Source: JAITVB01 sp031553805 (GTDB lineage: Bacteria; Bacteroidota; Bacteroidia; Bacteroidales; Rikenellaceae). Taken from it: a stretch of DNA of 64,000 nucleotides. Location: NCBI GenBank assembly GCA_031553805.1, contig JAVBLC010000014.1, forward strand, positions 16,314 to 80,313, given 5' to 3'. This document shows, one piece after another, positions 7,390 through 16,257 of this stretch. The notes under the pieces are model-generated. The model did not search any database and was not told the DNA's origin. It saw nothing but the letters and a program-made list of their open reading frames with translations. A program made the translations under genes and the position numbers. Within the stretch, counting starts at the first letter, position 1, and every line of letters begins with the position of its first letter.

Positions 7390-8745
7390 TCAATACTCGA
7401 ATTTTACTCCGGTATACGTTTGCGGCGAAAGTTTTCGCAGTTCGACCTTTACGCGTTCCTCGACGTCGAGCGTTTCGATGAAGGCGGCAATGTCATCGCG
7501 GGTGATCGGTTTGTTGGTGCGGGTCAGGGCTTTCAGTGCCTCGTAGGGATTCGGGTAGTTTTCGCGGCGCAGGATGGTCTGGATGCCCTCGGCCACGACG
7601 GCCCAGTTGCGTTCCAGGTCGGCATTGATAGAATCACGATTGATGATCAGCTTGTTCAGGCCTTTCAGCAACGATTTGAATGCGATCAGCGTGTGTCCCA
7701 TCGGTACACCCACATTGCGCAGCACGGTCGAGTCGGTCAGATCGCGTTGCAGGCGCGACACCGGCAACTTGGCCGAAAGATGTTCGAAGATGGCGTTGGC
7801 CACCCCGAGGTTACCCTCGGCATTTTCGAAGTCGATCGGGTTGACCTTGTGGGGCATGGCCGACGAGCCGACTTCACCCGCCTTAATCTTCTGCTTGAAA
7901 TAGTCCATCGACACGTAGGTCCACACATCGCGGCTCAGGTCGATCAGGATCGTGTTGATGCGTTTGAAGGCGTCGAAAATGGCCGACATATTGTCATAAT
8001 GTTCGATCTGGGTGGTGATCTGCGAGCGGTCGAGCTTGAGCGTTTCGTTGACGAAACGGTTGGCAAACTCGATCCAGTCGATCTCGGGATAGGCGGCCAC
8101 GTGGGCATTGAAATTGCCCGTCGCCCCGCCGAACTTGGCCGGACAGGGAATAGCACGCAGCAGCGAAATCTGTTTGTTCAGGCGATCGACAAAGACCATT
8201 ATTTCCTTGCCCAGCCGAGTGGGCGAAGCCGGCTGGCCGTGGGTACGCGCCAGCAGGGGCACGTCTTCCCATTCGAGGGCCAGCGCCTTGAGCAGATCCA
8301 TGATCTCCTGCAACGCCGGGTGATACACCTCTTCCGACGCATCGCGCAACGACGACGGTGTGGCCGTGTTGTTGATGTCCTGCGACGTGAGGCCGAAATG
8401 GACGAACTCTTTTCGTTCGCCGAGGCCCAGCGGCTCCATTTTGCTCTTGATGAAATATTCGACGGCTTTCACATCGTGGTTGGTCGTACGCTCGATCTCC
8501 TTGACCGCCATGGCGTCCTCTTCCGAAAACTCACGGTAGATCGCGCGGAGTTTTTCGTAAGTGTCGTCGCTCACCCCCGTCAACTGGGGCAGCGGCAGTT
8601 CACACAAAGCGATAAAATATTCGATCTCGACCATCACCCGGTACTTGATCAGGGCATATTCCGAAAAATAGCCCGCCAGGCACTCCACGCTGTTCCAGTA
8701 TCGTCCGTCGACCGGCGAAATGGCCGTCAGTTTATTCAGTTCCAT
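7390..8745 (-). CDS. purB: adenylosuccinate lyase
   Basis: 451 residues from the ATG at 8745 (MELNKLTAISPVDGRYW), close to the 456 of the E. coli enzyme; the open frame runs further up to 8817 but that stretch contains a repeat palindrome and matches nothing. It cleaves adenylosuccinate and SAICAR with release of fumarate, two steps of purine synthesis. Visible hallmarks are the N-terminal SPVDGRY, the TTNHDVKAVEYF segment, LTSQDINNTA, ARTHGQPASPT and the flexible signature loop GSSAMPHKVNPIDFENAEGN. purE and hpt, also purine genes, lie elsewhere in the window rather than beside it. Confidence 0.97.
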   Translation of the reverse strand: MELNKLTAISPVDGRYWNSVECLAGYFSEYALIKYRVMVEIEYFIALCELPLPQLTGVSDDTYEKLRAIYREFSEEDAMAVKEIERTTNHDVKAVEYFIKSKMEPLGLGERKEFVHFGLTSQDINNTATPSSLRDASEEVYHPALQEIMDLLKALALEWEDVPLLARTHGQPASPTRLGKEIMVFVDRLNKQISLLRAIPCPAKFGGATGNFNAHVAAYPEIDWIEFANRFVNETLKLDRSQITTQIEHYDNMSAIFDAFKRINTILIDLSRDVWTYVSMDYFKQKIKAGEVGSSAMPHKVNPIDFENAEGNLGVANAIFEHLSAKLPVSRLQRDLTDSTVLRNVGVPMGHTLIAFKSLLKGLNKLIINRDSINADLERNWAVVAEGIQTILRRENYPNPYEALKALTRTNKPITRDDIAAFIETLDVEERVKVELRKLSPQTYTGVKFEY

Positions 8746-9111
8746 ATTGGTATCGGCTATAAATACCACTTTTAGAAAGCGGCGCAAATCGTCGCTTTTT
8801 ATAAAAAGCGACACCAAAAATTTTTAATTTCGACCTTGTTTTAAACGGTCCGTTCGTGTTTTTATCGGAGCAGCGTTCGGCTCCCGCTCGTCAGGCTTTG
8901 CCTGACGAACTTTTGAAATGTGAAATGTGGTGTTTGAAAATAAATTTTCAAAAAGCCACATTTCAAAAGGGTTGCGCTTTGCGCAACCGCCGGAAGTCTT
9001 TCGAAGGCCCAACGGCGGTTTACTATAAAGTAGTCAAGCGATACGCAGTATCGCCAAAGAGTTTTTTGCGGCTCTTTTTTGCAAAAAAGAGCCAGTACCC
9101 TCCTGGACGGT
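8746..9111. repeat. gene-free gap packed with hairpin repeats
   Basis: Between purB and recJ I see no gene but six dyads: GTCGCTTTTTATAAAAAGCGAC (8791-8812), CGTCAGGC-TTT-GCCTGACG (8889-8907), a nested 12-bp dyad with arms 8911-8922 and 8957-8968, GGTTGCGC-TTT-GCGCAACC (8970-8988), GCGATAC-GCA-GTATCGC (9039-9055) and GGCTCTTTTTTGCAAAAAAGAGCC (9070-9093). The first, fifth and sixth recur elsewhere in the window. The first is only 46 bp upstream of the purB start codon; the last is about 20 nt beyond the recJ stop codon, where it may act as a terminator. Confidence 0.8.
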
Positions 9112-10872
9112 CTACTTTTTCAACACCGGCTTGATGTCCTTGATCCTGAGCTGCGGCGTCACGACACCCCGGTAGTGGTTCTCGACCACGCAATAGCAAA
9201 CGTCAATCTCGCCCCCCGCACGGATATGCTCGAAATGCTGCGGCTGCCCGAAAGCGATCGCGGCAATCGACGTGTGCGGTTTCTCGCGCTGCACCAGTTC
9301 CATCTTCAGGTGTTCCCGATCATTACCCACCAACCGCGCATCGCCCCGCTCGCTCACCCCGTGGGTGGCGAACACCGGCGACAGGTTGCCCGGCCCCAGC
9401 GGCTGGAACTTGCACAGCGTGTGGCGGAACTGCGGCGTGATGTCGCTGAACAACAGCTCGGCGTCGATGTCGACCTGCGGGATCAACATCTCCGGATCGA
9501 TGTTCTGCTCGACATAATCCTGGAAACGTTTCCGGAACAACTCCACGTTTTCGGGCTTCATCGTCAGGCCGGCGGCATAGGTGTGCCCCCCGAAGTTTTC
9601 GAGGATGTCGGCGCACGACTCGACGGCCTGGTACAAGTCGAAGCCCGGCACACTACGCGCCGAACCCGTCACAAAACCGTTGGACATCGTCAACACCACC
9701 GTCGGGCGGTAGTAGGTTTCGATCAGGCGCGAAGCCACGATCCCCACCACGCCCTTCATCCACTTGGGGTTGTAGATCACCGTGCTTTTCAGTTGCTTGA
9801 GGTGCGGATTGGCCTCGATGTAATCGTGGGCCTCCTGGGTGATCGATCGGTCGATGGTCTTGCGGTCGTTGTTCGACGCGTCGATCGAGTCGCCGTAAGC
9901 CTCGGCCTTCTCGTCGGTCGAGGCCACTAACAGGCGCACGGCGTTATAACCGCCCGAGCGTCCCCCGTCTTCGACGTCCGCGACCATACGGCCGGCGGCG
10001 TTGATGCGCGGGCCGATCTTGAAGACGATGTCGTCGATCGTGATCGCGTGTTTTTCGAGGCCGCAGATCTTGATGATCGACAGCAGTCCGCGGCTCGGTT
10101 TTTCGTTGATCCTTTTGAGGCCATAGTGGGCCAGGATGCGGTTTTCGCCCACCAGCGGCACAATGTCCGAGGCGATGCTCACCACCACGAGGTCCAACAG
10201 GCGTTCGACTTCCGAGAAAGGCAGATTCTTGTACTGGCAATAAGCCTGTACCAGCTTGAACCCGACGCCGCACCCCGACAGCTCCCCGAAGGGATATTCG
10301 CAGTCGTCGCGCTTGGGGTCAAGCACCGCCACCGCGTCGGGAATCGTGTCGCCCGGCAGGTGGTGGTCGCAGATGATGAAATCGATGCCTTTCGTTTTGG
10401 CATACTCCACTTTTTCAGTCGCTTTGATCCCGCAGTCGAGGGCGATGATCAGCTTCACTCCGTTTTCGGCAGCGTAGTCGATCCCTTTGATCGACACACC
10501 GTAACCCTCTGTATAGCGGTCCGGTATGTAAAACATCAGGTTCGCGTGGCCCTGCCGGGCGAGGAACGAGTAGACCAGCGCTACGGCCGTGGTCCCGTCG
10601 ACGTCGTAATCGCCGTAGACCATGATTTTCTGGCTTTCGGCGACGGCTTTGTCGACGCGGCGGACGGCACGCTCCATATCCTTCATCAGGAAGGGGTTAT
10701 GGAGAAGTTCGAGTCGCGGGTTGAAAAATTGGGTTGCCTCCTGGAAAGTCGAGATGCCGCGTTGGATCAACAGGTTGGCGAGCACAGGGGCGATGCCCAA
10801 TTCAGCCGCCAGGTGTTCGGCAGCTGCGGGATCGGCCTGTTCTCTGAGAACCCATTTTTTTTCTGCAGGCAT
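9112..10872 (-). CDS. recJ: single-stranded-DNA-specific exonuclease RecJ
   Basis: 586 residues, normal for the family. The DHH phosphoesterase domain shows VYGDYDVDGTTA (about 84-95) and ICDHHLPGD (DHH motif), and the DHHA1 nucleotide-binding region shows GGHTYAAGLTM. RecJ degrades single-stranded DNA 5' to 3' and works in RecF-pathway recombination and mismatch repair. Start MPAEKKWVLREQ was chosen because no earlier in-frame start is plausible. It lies 99 bp downstream of lipB on the same strand and has a conserved palindromic element right after its stop codon. Confidence 0.97.
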   Translation of the reverse strand: MPAEKKWVLREQADPAAAEHLAAELGIAPVLANLLIQRGISTFQEATQFFNPRLELLHNPFLMKDMERAVRRVDKAVAESQKIMVYGDYDVDGTTAVALVYSFLARQGHANLMFYIPDRYTEGYGVSIKGIDYAAENGVKLIIALDCGIKATEKVEYAKTKGIDFIICDHHLPGDTIPDAVAVLDPKRDDCEYPFGELSGCGVGFKLVQAYCQYKNLPFSEVERLLDLVVVSIASDIVPLVGENRILAHYGLKRINEKPSRGLLSIIKICGLEKHAITIDDIVFKIGPRINAAGRMVADVEDGGRSGGYNAVRLLVASTDEKAEAYGDSIDASNNDRKTIDRSITQEAHDYIEANPHLKQLKSTVIYNPKWMKGVVGIVASRLIETYYRPTVVLTMSNGFVTGSARSVPGFDLYQAVESCADILENFGGHTYAAGLTMKPENVELFRKRFQDYVEQNIDPEMLIPQVDIDAELLFSDITPQFRHTLCKFQPLGPGNLSPVFATHGVSERGDARLVGNDREHLKMELVQREKPHTSIAAIAFGQPQHFEHIRAGGEIDVCYCVVENHYRGVVTPQLRIKDIKPVLKK

Positions 10873-10955
10873 AACTTTCGTTTTTTATATATTTTTATTT
10901 GTTCCAAAACCATGGGGCTTGCGCCCTCCTTGCTAAGCAAGGTCAATAATTCCCT

Positions 10956-10969
10956 GTGCGGGGACGCAC
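10956..10969. repeat. GTGCG-hairpin short dispersed repeat
   Basis: GTGCGGGGACGCAC immediately follows the lipB stop codon. It is a 5-bp stem with a 4-nt loop and one of at least seven copies in the window (also 18761, 18830, 54060, 54106, near 57493 and 58114). Confidence 0.7.
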
Positions 10970-10971
10970 CT

Positions 10972-11634
10972 CTATCCAAACAATTCGCGGAAGTGGGTCA
11001 CATAACACGCCTTCACTTCGTCCATCGGCACGTCCCGCCCCCGCTCCTTCGCGATCGAGGTCACCCCTTTGTCCACAAATCCACAGGGGTTGATGTATGA
11101 AAAATAGTTCAAATCGGTGTTGATATTCAGCGCAAAACCGTGCATCGTCACATAGCGCGACGCCTTCACTCCGATCGCACAAATTTTTCGCGCACGCGCC
11201 GTATCGGCTTCCAACCACACACCCGTCGCTCCGTCCAATCGCCCGGCCGCAATGCCGTAGTCGGCCACCGTGCGGATCACGCTCTCTTCGACAGCGTGGA
11301 CATATTCCTTAATCCCCAGCCCGAAACGCTCCAGGTCGAGGATCGGATAGCCCACCAACTGACCGTAGCCGTGATAGGTAATATCCCCGCCCCGATCGGT
11401 CTTGTAAAACGTCGCCCCGATCCGTTCGAGAAAAGCGTCGTCGACCAACAGGTTCGACGCGACACCGCTCTTCCCGAGCGTGTAGACGTGAGGGTGTTCG
11501 CACAGCAACAGCACGTCCTCGCCGGTCGCCGCCCCCTTGGCCGCCACCACCCGGTCAAAAGCCCGGCGCTGCGCTTCCCACGCCGCTCCGTACTCGATCG
11601 TTCCGAGATCCTTTACTGTAACGTTTTTCTCCAC
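10972..11634 (-). CDS. lipB: octanoyltransferase LipB
   Basis: 220 residues. It moves the octanoyl group from acyl carrier protein to lipoyl domains, the first step of lipoate synthesis. Family marks: LCEHPHVYTLGKSG, DRGGDITYHGYGQLVGYPI, the catalytic Lys in ICAIGVKASR and the acyl-accepting Cys in INPCGFVDKGVTS. It starts 4 nt after lipA stops, forming a tight lipA-lipB operon that supplies lipoyl cofactor for 2-oxoacid dehydrogenases or glycine cleavage. Confidence 0.97.
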   Translation of the reverse strand: MEKNVTVKDLGTIEYGAAWEAQRRAFDRVVAAKGAATGEDVLLLCEHPHVYTLGKSGVASNLLVDDAFLERIGATFYKTDRGGDITYHGYGQLVGYPILDLERFGLGIKEYVHAVEESVIRTVADYGIAAGRLDGATGVWLEADTARARKICAIGVKASRYVTMHGFALNINTDLNYFSYINPCGFVDKGVTSIAKERGRDVPMDEVKACYVTHFRELFG

Positions 11635-11638
11635 GTCG

Positions 11639-12514
11639 TTATTTTATATTTAACGCCTCCGCAGCGTGTTCGGCCATATAGGACGAACGCACCAAAGGGC
11701 CGCTTTCTACATACGAAAAGCCCCGTCGGAGGGCTTCCTGTTTATAAAATTCGAATTGGTCGGGATGAATGTATTCGGCTACGGACAAGTGCGCCGGCGT
11801 AGGTTGCAGGTATTGCCCGATCGTCAACAAGCGACATCCCTGGGCCACGAGGTCGTCAATCGTTTCCAGCACTTCGTCTTGCGTTTCGCCCAACCCGAGC
11901 ATCAGCCCGCTCTTAGCCGGAGTGCCCGAAGCGGCGATGTGCCGCAGGACTTCCAGGCTGGTCTCATAGCGGGCCTTGCTCCGCACCTGTGGGGTCAGTC
12001 GCCGCACGGTTTCGATGTTGTGTCCCAGCACGTCGGGACGCGAGGCGATCACCTCGTCCAACAACGCCGCTTTCCCGTCAAAGTCGGGAATCAGGAGTTC
12101 AATCTTCGTATCGGGATTTTGTTTCCGGATCTCGGTCACCACTGCCGCCCAATGTCGGGCGCCGCAGTCGGGCAGGTCGTCACGGTCGACCGAAGTCAGC
12201 ACACAATACCTCAGCTCCATCAACGCGACGGAACGAGCAACCCTCACGGGCTCGTCGGGATCCGGTGGTAACGGTCTACCTGTCTGGGTGGCGCAAAACC
12301 TGCACGATCGGGTACATATATCGCCCAGGATCATCAGGGTTGCGGTACGGCGGCTCCAGCATTCCGCCTGGTTGGGACATCGGCCACTGCGACAAATGGT
12401 GTGGAGCTCATGCCCGTCCACCACTTTTGCCACCTCTGCAAATCCGGAGCCTTTGTGTAATCGTATTTTAAGCCATTGGGGTTTTCTCGTTACCTGATCA
12501 TAGGTATCGGGCAT
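11639..12514 (-). CDS. lipA: lipoyl synthase LipA
   Basis: 291 residues. A radical SAM enzyme that inserts two sulfurs into the octanoyl chain. The auxiliary cluster motif CRSGRCPNQAEC (C-x4-C-x5-C), the radical SAM motif CTRSCRFC and the C-terminal VRSSYMAEH (RSSY motif) are all present. The ATG at 12514 gives the MPDTYDQVTRKPQWLK start typical of Bacteroidota LipA. First gene of the lipA-lipB operon; a -7 element TACATTTG lies 33 bp upstream. Confidence 0.98.
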   Translation of the reverse strand: MPDTYDQVTRKPQWLKIRLHKGSGFAEVAKVVDGHELHTICRSGRCPNQAECWSRRTATLMILGDICTRSCRFCATQTGRPLPPDPDEPVRVARSVALMELRYCVLTSVDRDDLPDCGARHWAAVVTEIRKQNPDTKIELLIPDFDGKAALLDEVIASRPDVLGHNIETVRRLTPQVRSKARYETSLEVLRHIAASGTPAKSGLMLGLGETQDEVLETIDDLVAQGCRLLTIGQYLQPTPAHLSVAEYIHPDQFEFYKQEALRRGFSYVESGPLVRSSYMAEHAAEALNIK

Positions 12515-12546
12515 TAATGTGTTTTTTATTACTTTTACTATTGATG

Positions 12547-12554
12547 CAAATGTA
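12547..12554 (-). promoter_or_regulatory. probable lipA promoter, -7 element
   Basis: Minus-strand TACATTTG matches the Bacteroidota -7 consensus TAnnTTTG and lies 33 bp before the lipA start in an A/T-rich stretch. I see no good -33 TTG at the usual distance, so only the -7 box is marked. Confidence 0.5.
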
Positions 12555-12673
12555 ATAAAAAATACGACAGGTGGTTACTATTTGAAAAAATATTGCAGGT
12601 TTATTGTAGAAAAAACGCTCGATCGGGGCAAAAAGACAGCCGTCTGCCCGGCCGGATATCGCGCGGAAGAAAC

Positions 12674-12713
12674 AACGGGCATGCGGAAAAAGTCCTCCCG
12701 CATGCCCGTTTTT
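12674..12713 (-). terminator. intrinsic terminator downstream of the astacin-like gene
   Basis: AACGGGCATGCGG (12674-12686) and CCGCATGCCCGTT (12698-12710) form a 13-bp stem with an 11-nt loop, 37 bp past the stop of the minus-strand protease gene. The T run is stronger on the plus strand (GTTTTTC). Confidence 0.7.
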
Positions 12714-12749
12714 CATCCCGCTGTGGGGAAACATTCGGCGATCATCTTT

Positions 12750-14129
12750 TCATCGCTCATATAGCGGTATGCGATATTTCTCCATAAAGGCAATGATTTC
12801 CTGCTGTCGTTTCGGCGCAAGAGCGGTAAACACTTCCGACCCGACCAGCCCGGTATAGATGATCTTGTCGTGGAAATCGGAAGATTGGTCCGGAAATACA
12901 CCTTCGATCCACTTCCGGTACTCGTTTCCGGGTCCTGCAAGTATTTCTTCGTACAGATGCTTTACGTCGCCACAACCCATATAGAGATGGAACATCTCAT
13001 GGAGCAGGCACATCTTGGCCGCCACAGTCGGCCCGGCAGAGGTGAAATAATCGGGATCATAATACATAACATAGACACGGGCGTTGATTCGGTCATCATA
13101 ATCGAACACCGTCATCAAAGGCCCGGTCATGGAGCTCCCCGACTGCTTGCCCGGGAGAAAGTCGGCCATCTGGAGAAGCACCCTGCCCTGTTCGAAAAGG
13201 GCGATGGGCCAATTCCTAAAATCGGGCGTCACGTCGAGTGATTTCAACAAGTCGAGGGAGGCGTTGAGTTCGGTCGAGGTAAACCGGTCGTTCGTAATCT
13301 CCCTGACACCTTCGATATCGCCAGGAGAGAGCCCCGTTCGTTGGCCGACAAACGCTTCCCCGTTTTTTTTGGTCATTGTCGGCAACGCATAGTCGACGGC
13401 AAACGAATTGAACGAACTATACAGCATCACCGACTGAAAGTCGAATGCGCCCACATTCAATCCGGCCAATGGCCCGAACATATCATAGTTGTGCTGTCGG
13501 GACGAACGGATATTGTCCCAATGTATGGTGATCGAATCGTCCCTGTCCCTCCGGCATTGTTCGTGGAACAGCCCGACGGTGTGGCCGATTTCATGGATGG
13601 CCGTCCCAACCGTGCTTCCGGAACCTTCCAGCAGACTGATTCTCTGACGGCCCAAACCCGAATAGCCCATATAGGAATAATTCCCTTGACCGTTGATAAA
13701 CTCGACATAGTTTGGACGGGAACCCCGCGGAAGAAAGACCATATCGGTCAACGCCTCCCAATGGGCAATAGCCTCCATCACCTCTCGCTCTTTCGTGAAT
13801 CCCTCTGCAAAGGCATAATAGACCGTATTATCAGGCCAACTATTGAAAACCCGCTCCGATATCACAGCGGATTTCGCCGGGATCTGGCTCAATTTCTCAA
13901 CCTGCCCGGACGTCAACAGGACATCGCCTCCGAGGATATAACATCCTTCATAGTATTCGAGCACCAATCCGCTCGACAGTGTAACCATCTCTTTTTTCTT
14001 TCCGGGAAAAGCCTCTTCTTGGGCAAATCCCTCTGCCGTCTGCTGCGGTTCTTCCTGCGAAAATCTCTCACTACATGCCACCGCCACCAGACCGGCCATA
14101 ACCGATAAAATATAAATATTACTTTTCAT
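12750..14129 (-). CDS. astacin-like zinc metalloprotease lipoprotein with a second HExxH motif
   Basis: 459 residues. The signal peptide ends in lipobox AVAC (Cys19), predicting a lipoprotein. Residues 90-285 form an M12A/astacin-type catalytic domain: zinc site HEIGHTVGLFHE (His179, Glu180, His183, His189) and Met-turn SVMLY (Met235). The C-terminal third contains another HExxH, LLHEMFHLYMGCGD (His377-His381), in a region with no domain I recognise; it could be a second gluzincin-like site or chance. Two further Cys lie near the sites. The gene is flanked by A/T-rich gaps and looks somewhat less GC-rich than its neighbours, possibly reflecting transfer (judged by eye). Substrate unknown; similar secreted proteases in gut Bacteroidales act on host or envelope proteins. 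Confidence 0.85.
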   Translation of the reverse strand: MKSNIYILSVMAGLVAVACSERFSQEEPQQTAEGFAQEEAFPGKKKEMVTLSSGLVLEYYEGCYILGGDVLLTSGQVEKLSQIPAKSAVISERVFNSWPDNTVYYAFAEGFTKEREVMEAIAHWEALTDMVFLPRGSRPNYVEFINGQGNYSYMGYSGLGRQRISLLEGSGSTVGTAIHEIGHTVGLFHEQCRRDRDDSITIHWDNIRSSRQHNYDMFGPLAGLNVGAFDFQSVMLYSSFNSFAVDYALPTMTKKNGEAFVGQRTGLSPGDIEGVREITNDRFTSTELNASLDLLKSLDVTPDFRNWPIALFEQGRVLLQMADFLPGKQSGSSMTGPLMTVFDYDDRINARVYVMYYDPDYFTSAGPTVAAKMCLLHEMFHLYMGCGDVKHLYEEILAGPGNEYRKWIEGVFPDQSSDFHDKIIYTGLVGSEVFTALAPKRQQEIIAFMEKYRIPLYER

Positions 14130-14292
14130 AACTTATAAATATAAATTGTAAGCATAAAAGCACGAATACATCAAAGAACTCACGGAATAAGGGCATTTTG
14201 CGCCCATTTATAAGAGAACAAGAAACTTGCCAAAAACTATATTTTTTTGATACTTTCTCCCGAAATAGACCAATTCGCTGGACCGAGGGAAT

Positions 14293-15360
14293 TTATTCCT
14301 GCTCCATCTCGCGATACTGGAGATAGTTCTCCCAACGGGCAATCACCGAAGCCATGTCGGCGGGCAGGGGCGATTCGAAGTACATCTCCTGCCCGGTCGT
14401 GGGATGGGTGAAACCCAGGCTGCGGGCGTGCAACCCGTGGCGCGGCATCAGCGCGAAGCAATTTTCGACGAACTGCTTGTATTTTGAGAAAGTCGTGCCT
14501 TTCAGGATGCGGTCGCCGCCGTAGCGTTCGTCGTTGAAGAGCGGGTGGCCGATCCACTCCATGTGGACGCGGATCTGGTGCGTTCGCCCCGTTTCGAGAC
14601 GGCACTCGACCAGGTTGACATAACCGAGCCGTTGTAAGACCTTGTAGTGGGTAACGGCGTGCTTGCCCTGATCGCCCTCGGGGAAGACCGCCATTTTCAG
14701 GCGGTCGCGCGTGCTACGGCCGATGTTGCCGGTGATCGTCCCCTCCTCTTCCGGCAGATTGCCCCACACCAGGGCCGTGTAGACGCGGCGGATCGTGTGG
14801 TCGAAAAACTGTTTCGCCAGTCGGGCGTGGCTCCGCTCGTTCTTAGCGACCACGAGCAGGCCCGAGGTATTCTTGTCAATCCGGTGGACGAGGCCCGCAC
14901 GCAGGTCGCCTTCCTGGAACAGCGGCAGGTCTTTCAGGTGCCACGTGAGGGCGTTGACCAGCGTCCCGGTGTAATTCCCGTGGCCCGGGTGTACGACCAT
15001 GCCGGCGGCCTTGTCAATAATGATCAGGTCGTCGTCCTCGTAAGGGATCGTGAGCGGAATGTTTTCGGGCAGGATCTCGAGACGCCTCGGCGGATAGGGC
15101 AGCACGATCGAGATCCTCTCGAGCGGTTTTATTTTGTAGCTCGATTTTACAGATTTACCGTTGACAAGGATATTTCCGGCATCGGCCGCCATCTGGATGC
15201 GATTCCGGGATGTTTTTTCAAGGCGGTCGACCAGGTATTTGTCGATCCGGAGCATCGCCTGACCTTTGTCAACAACAAACCCAAAATGCTCGAACAATTC
15301 GTCCTGTTGACCCTCCTCTTCGACGGCTTCTTCCAGGTCAGGGTCAAATCCCTCTTTCAT
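14293..15360 (-). CDS. rluD: 23S rRNA pseudouridine synthase, RluD-type
   Basis: 355 residues from ATG at 15360 (MKEGFDPDLEEAVEE); an in-frame ATG at 15408 would overlap the upstream gene by 26 nt. An S4 RNA-binding domain (about 35-95, RIDKYLVDRLEKTSRNRIQ) precedes the RluA-family catalytic domain with HRIDKNTSGLLVVAKN (catalytic Asp) and the ETGRTHQIRVHMEWIGHPL block. It converts uridines of helix 69 region of 23S rRNA to pseudouridine if orthologous to E. coli RluD. The PASTA-protein gene immediately upstream is a conserved neighbour in Bacteroidota by general knowledge. Confidence 0.9.
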   Translation of the reverse strand: MKEGFDPDLEEAVEEEGQQDELFEHFGFVVDKGQAMLRIDKYLVDRLEKTSRNRIQMAADAGNILVNGKSVKSSYKIKPLERISIVLPYPPRRLEILPENIPLTIPYEDDDLIIIDKAAGMVVHPGHGNYTGTLVNALTWHLKDLPLFQEGDLRAGLVHRIDKNTSGLLVVAKNERSHARLAKQFFDHTIRRVYTALVWGNLPEEEGTITGNIGRSTRDRLKMAVFPEGDQGKHAVTHYKVLQRLGYVNLVECRLETGRTHQIRVHMEWIGHPLFNDERYGGDRILKGTTFSKYKQFVENCFALMPRHGLHARSLGFTHPTTGQEMYFESPLPADMASVIARWENYLQYREMEQE

Positions 15361-15382
15361 TGGGTCGGGGTGGGCGGCGGGA

Positions 15383-16222
15383 TTAATTCGTGGCCGCATT
15401 GGCTGCATTACGGGCCTGGCGGTCAGAATCTTTCGACGACTTTTCTACTTTGTCGGGATCGAGGGTCAGGTAGAGGGTCACCGGCGTACCGAGTGCCGCC
15501 GCCCCACCCTGGTTCGGCATTTGGCGATAAACACGGGCATCGCTCAGGGTGATCTCGGTCACACCTTCTTCGCGCACCACCTCGCCCACGTTCAGGCCCA
15601 CCTCCCACAAGCGGCTGCGGGCCTCGGGCAGCGGAAATCCGACCACCTTCGGAATGCGCACAGCCGCGGCATCCTCGCTCCGGCCCACCACCAGGGTGAT
15701 GCCGCTGCCGGTCGGTGCTTCGAGGTGGCTCGCTTGGGTAACCGGACTGCCAGCATAACGTTGCTCGAGGACGTTATTCGTCGCCAAGTCGGGGACATAG
15801 ATCAACTCCCTGATCGTGAACCCGGCCACTTCAAGGTTGTTCTTGGCCTGGCGCAGCGAGTAACCCGCCACATAGGGGATCTCTGCCATTTTGGGCTGAA
15901 ACGAGTTGATGGTCACAAAAATGCGACGGCCAGACTTGACTTTCGATCCGGGCGACGGGTTTTGTTCGAGCACCGTTCCCCCGGTACGGGCCGAGAGGTA
16001 GAGCGAATCGTTGATTTCGAGTTTCAGGCTTTCTTTACGGGCGATTTTCTGCGCCTCGGCCAACGGCATCCCGTTGAAGTCGGGCACGGCGATCGCCTGC
16101 CCATGGCGGGTGACCAGGTTGAGGATCATGCCGGTCAGGAAGACCATGACGACCAATGTGCAGACGGCCAATATGGCGTTGCGCAGGAACATATTCATGC
16201 GGATTGTTTTCCAGATTCCCAT
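15383..16222 (-). CDS. single-pass membrane protein with three PASTA domains
   Basis: 279 residues. A cytoplasmic start (MGIWKTIRMNMFLRN) is followed by one membrane helix (about 14-36) and three PASTA repeats in the periplasm (about 42-112, 113-184, 188-258), each with the valley signature such as GTVLEQNPSPGSKVKSG and the DxxG/AxxLG-type helix. PASTA domains bind peptidoglycan or beta-lactams in Ser/Thr kinases and PBPs, but there is no kinase or transpeptidase domain here. A cell-wall sensing or scaffold role is inference. Its C-terminus is Ala/Asn-rich and reaches to within 22 bp of the rluD start. Confidence 0.9.
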   Translation of the reverse strand: MGIWKTIRMNMFLRNAILAVCTLVVMVFLTGMILNLVTRHGQAIAVPDFNGMPLAEAQKIARKESLKLEINDSLYLSARTGGTVLEQNPSPGSKVKSGRRIFVTINSFQPKMAEIPYVAGYSLRQAKNNLEVAGFTIRELIYVPDLATNNVLEQRYAGSPVTQASHLEAPTGSGITLVVGRSEDAAAVRIPKVVGFPLPEARSRLWEVGLNVGEVVREEGVTEITLSDARVYRQMPNQGGAAALGTPVTLYLTLDPDKVEKSSKDSDRQARNAANAATN

Positions 16223-16257
16223 TTTTCAAAAGCTTATTGCTCGGACAAAAATAGTGA

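Noticed and set aside
7420..8775. 451-codon plus-strand frame opposite purB
   Set aside because: Exact antisense of a well-supported gene with no family marks.
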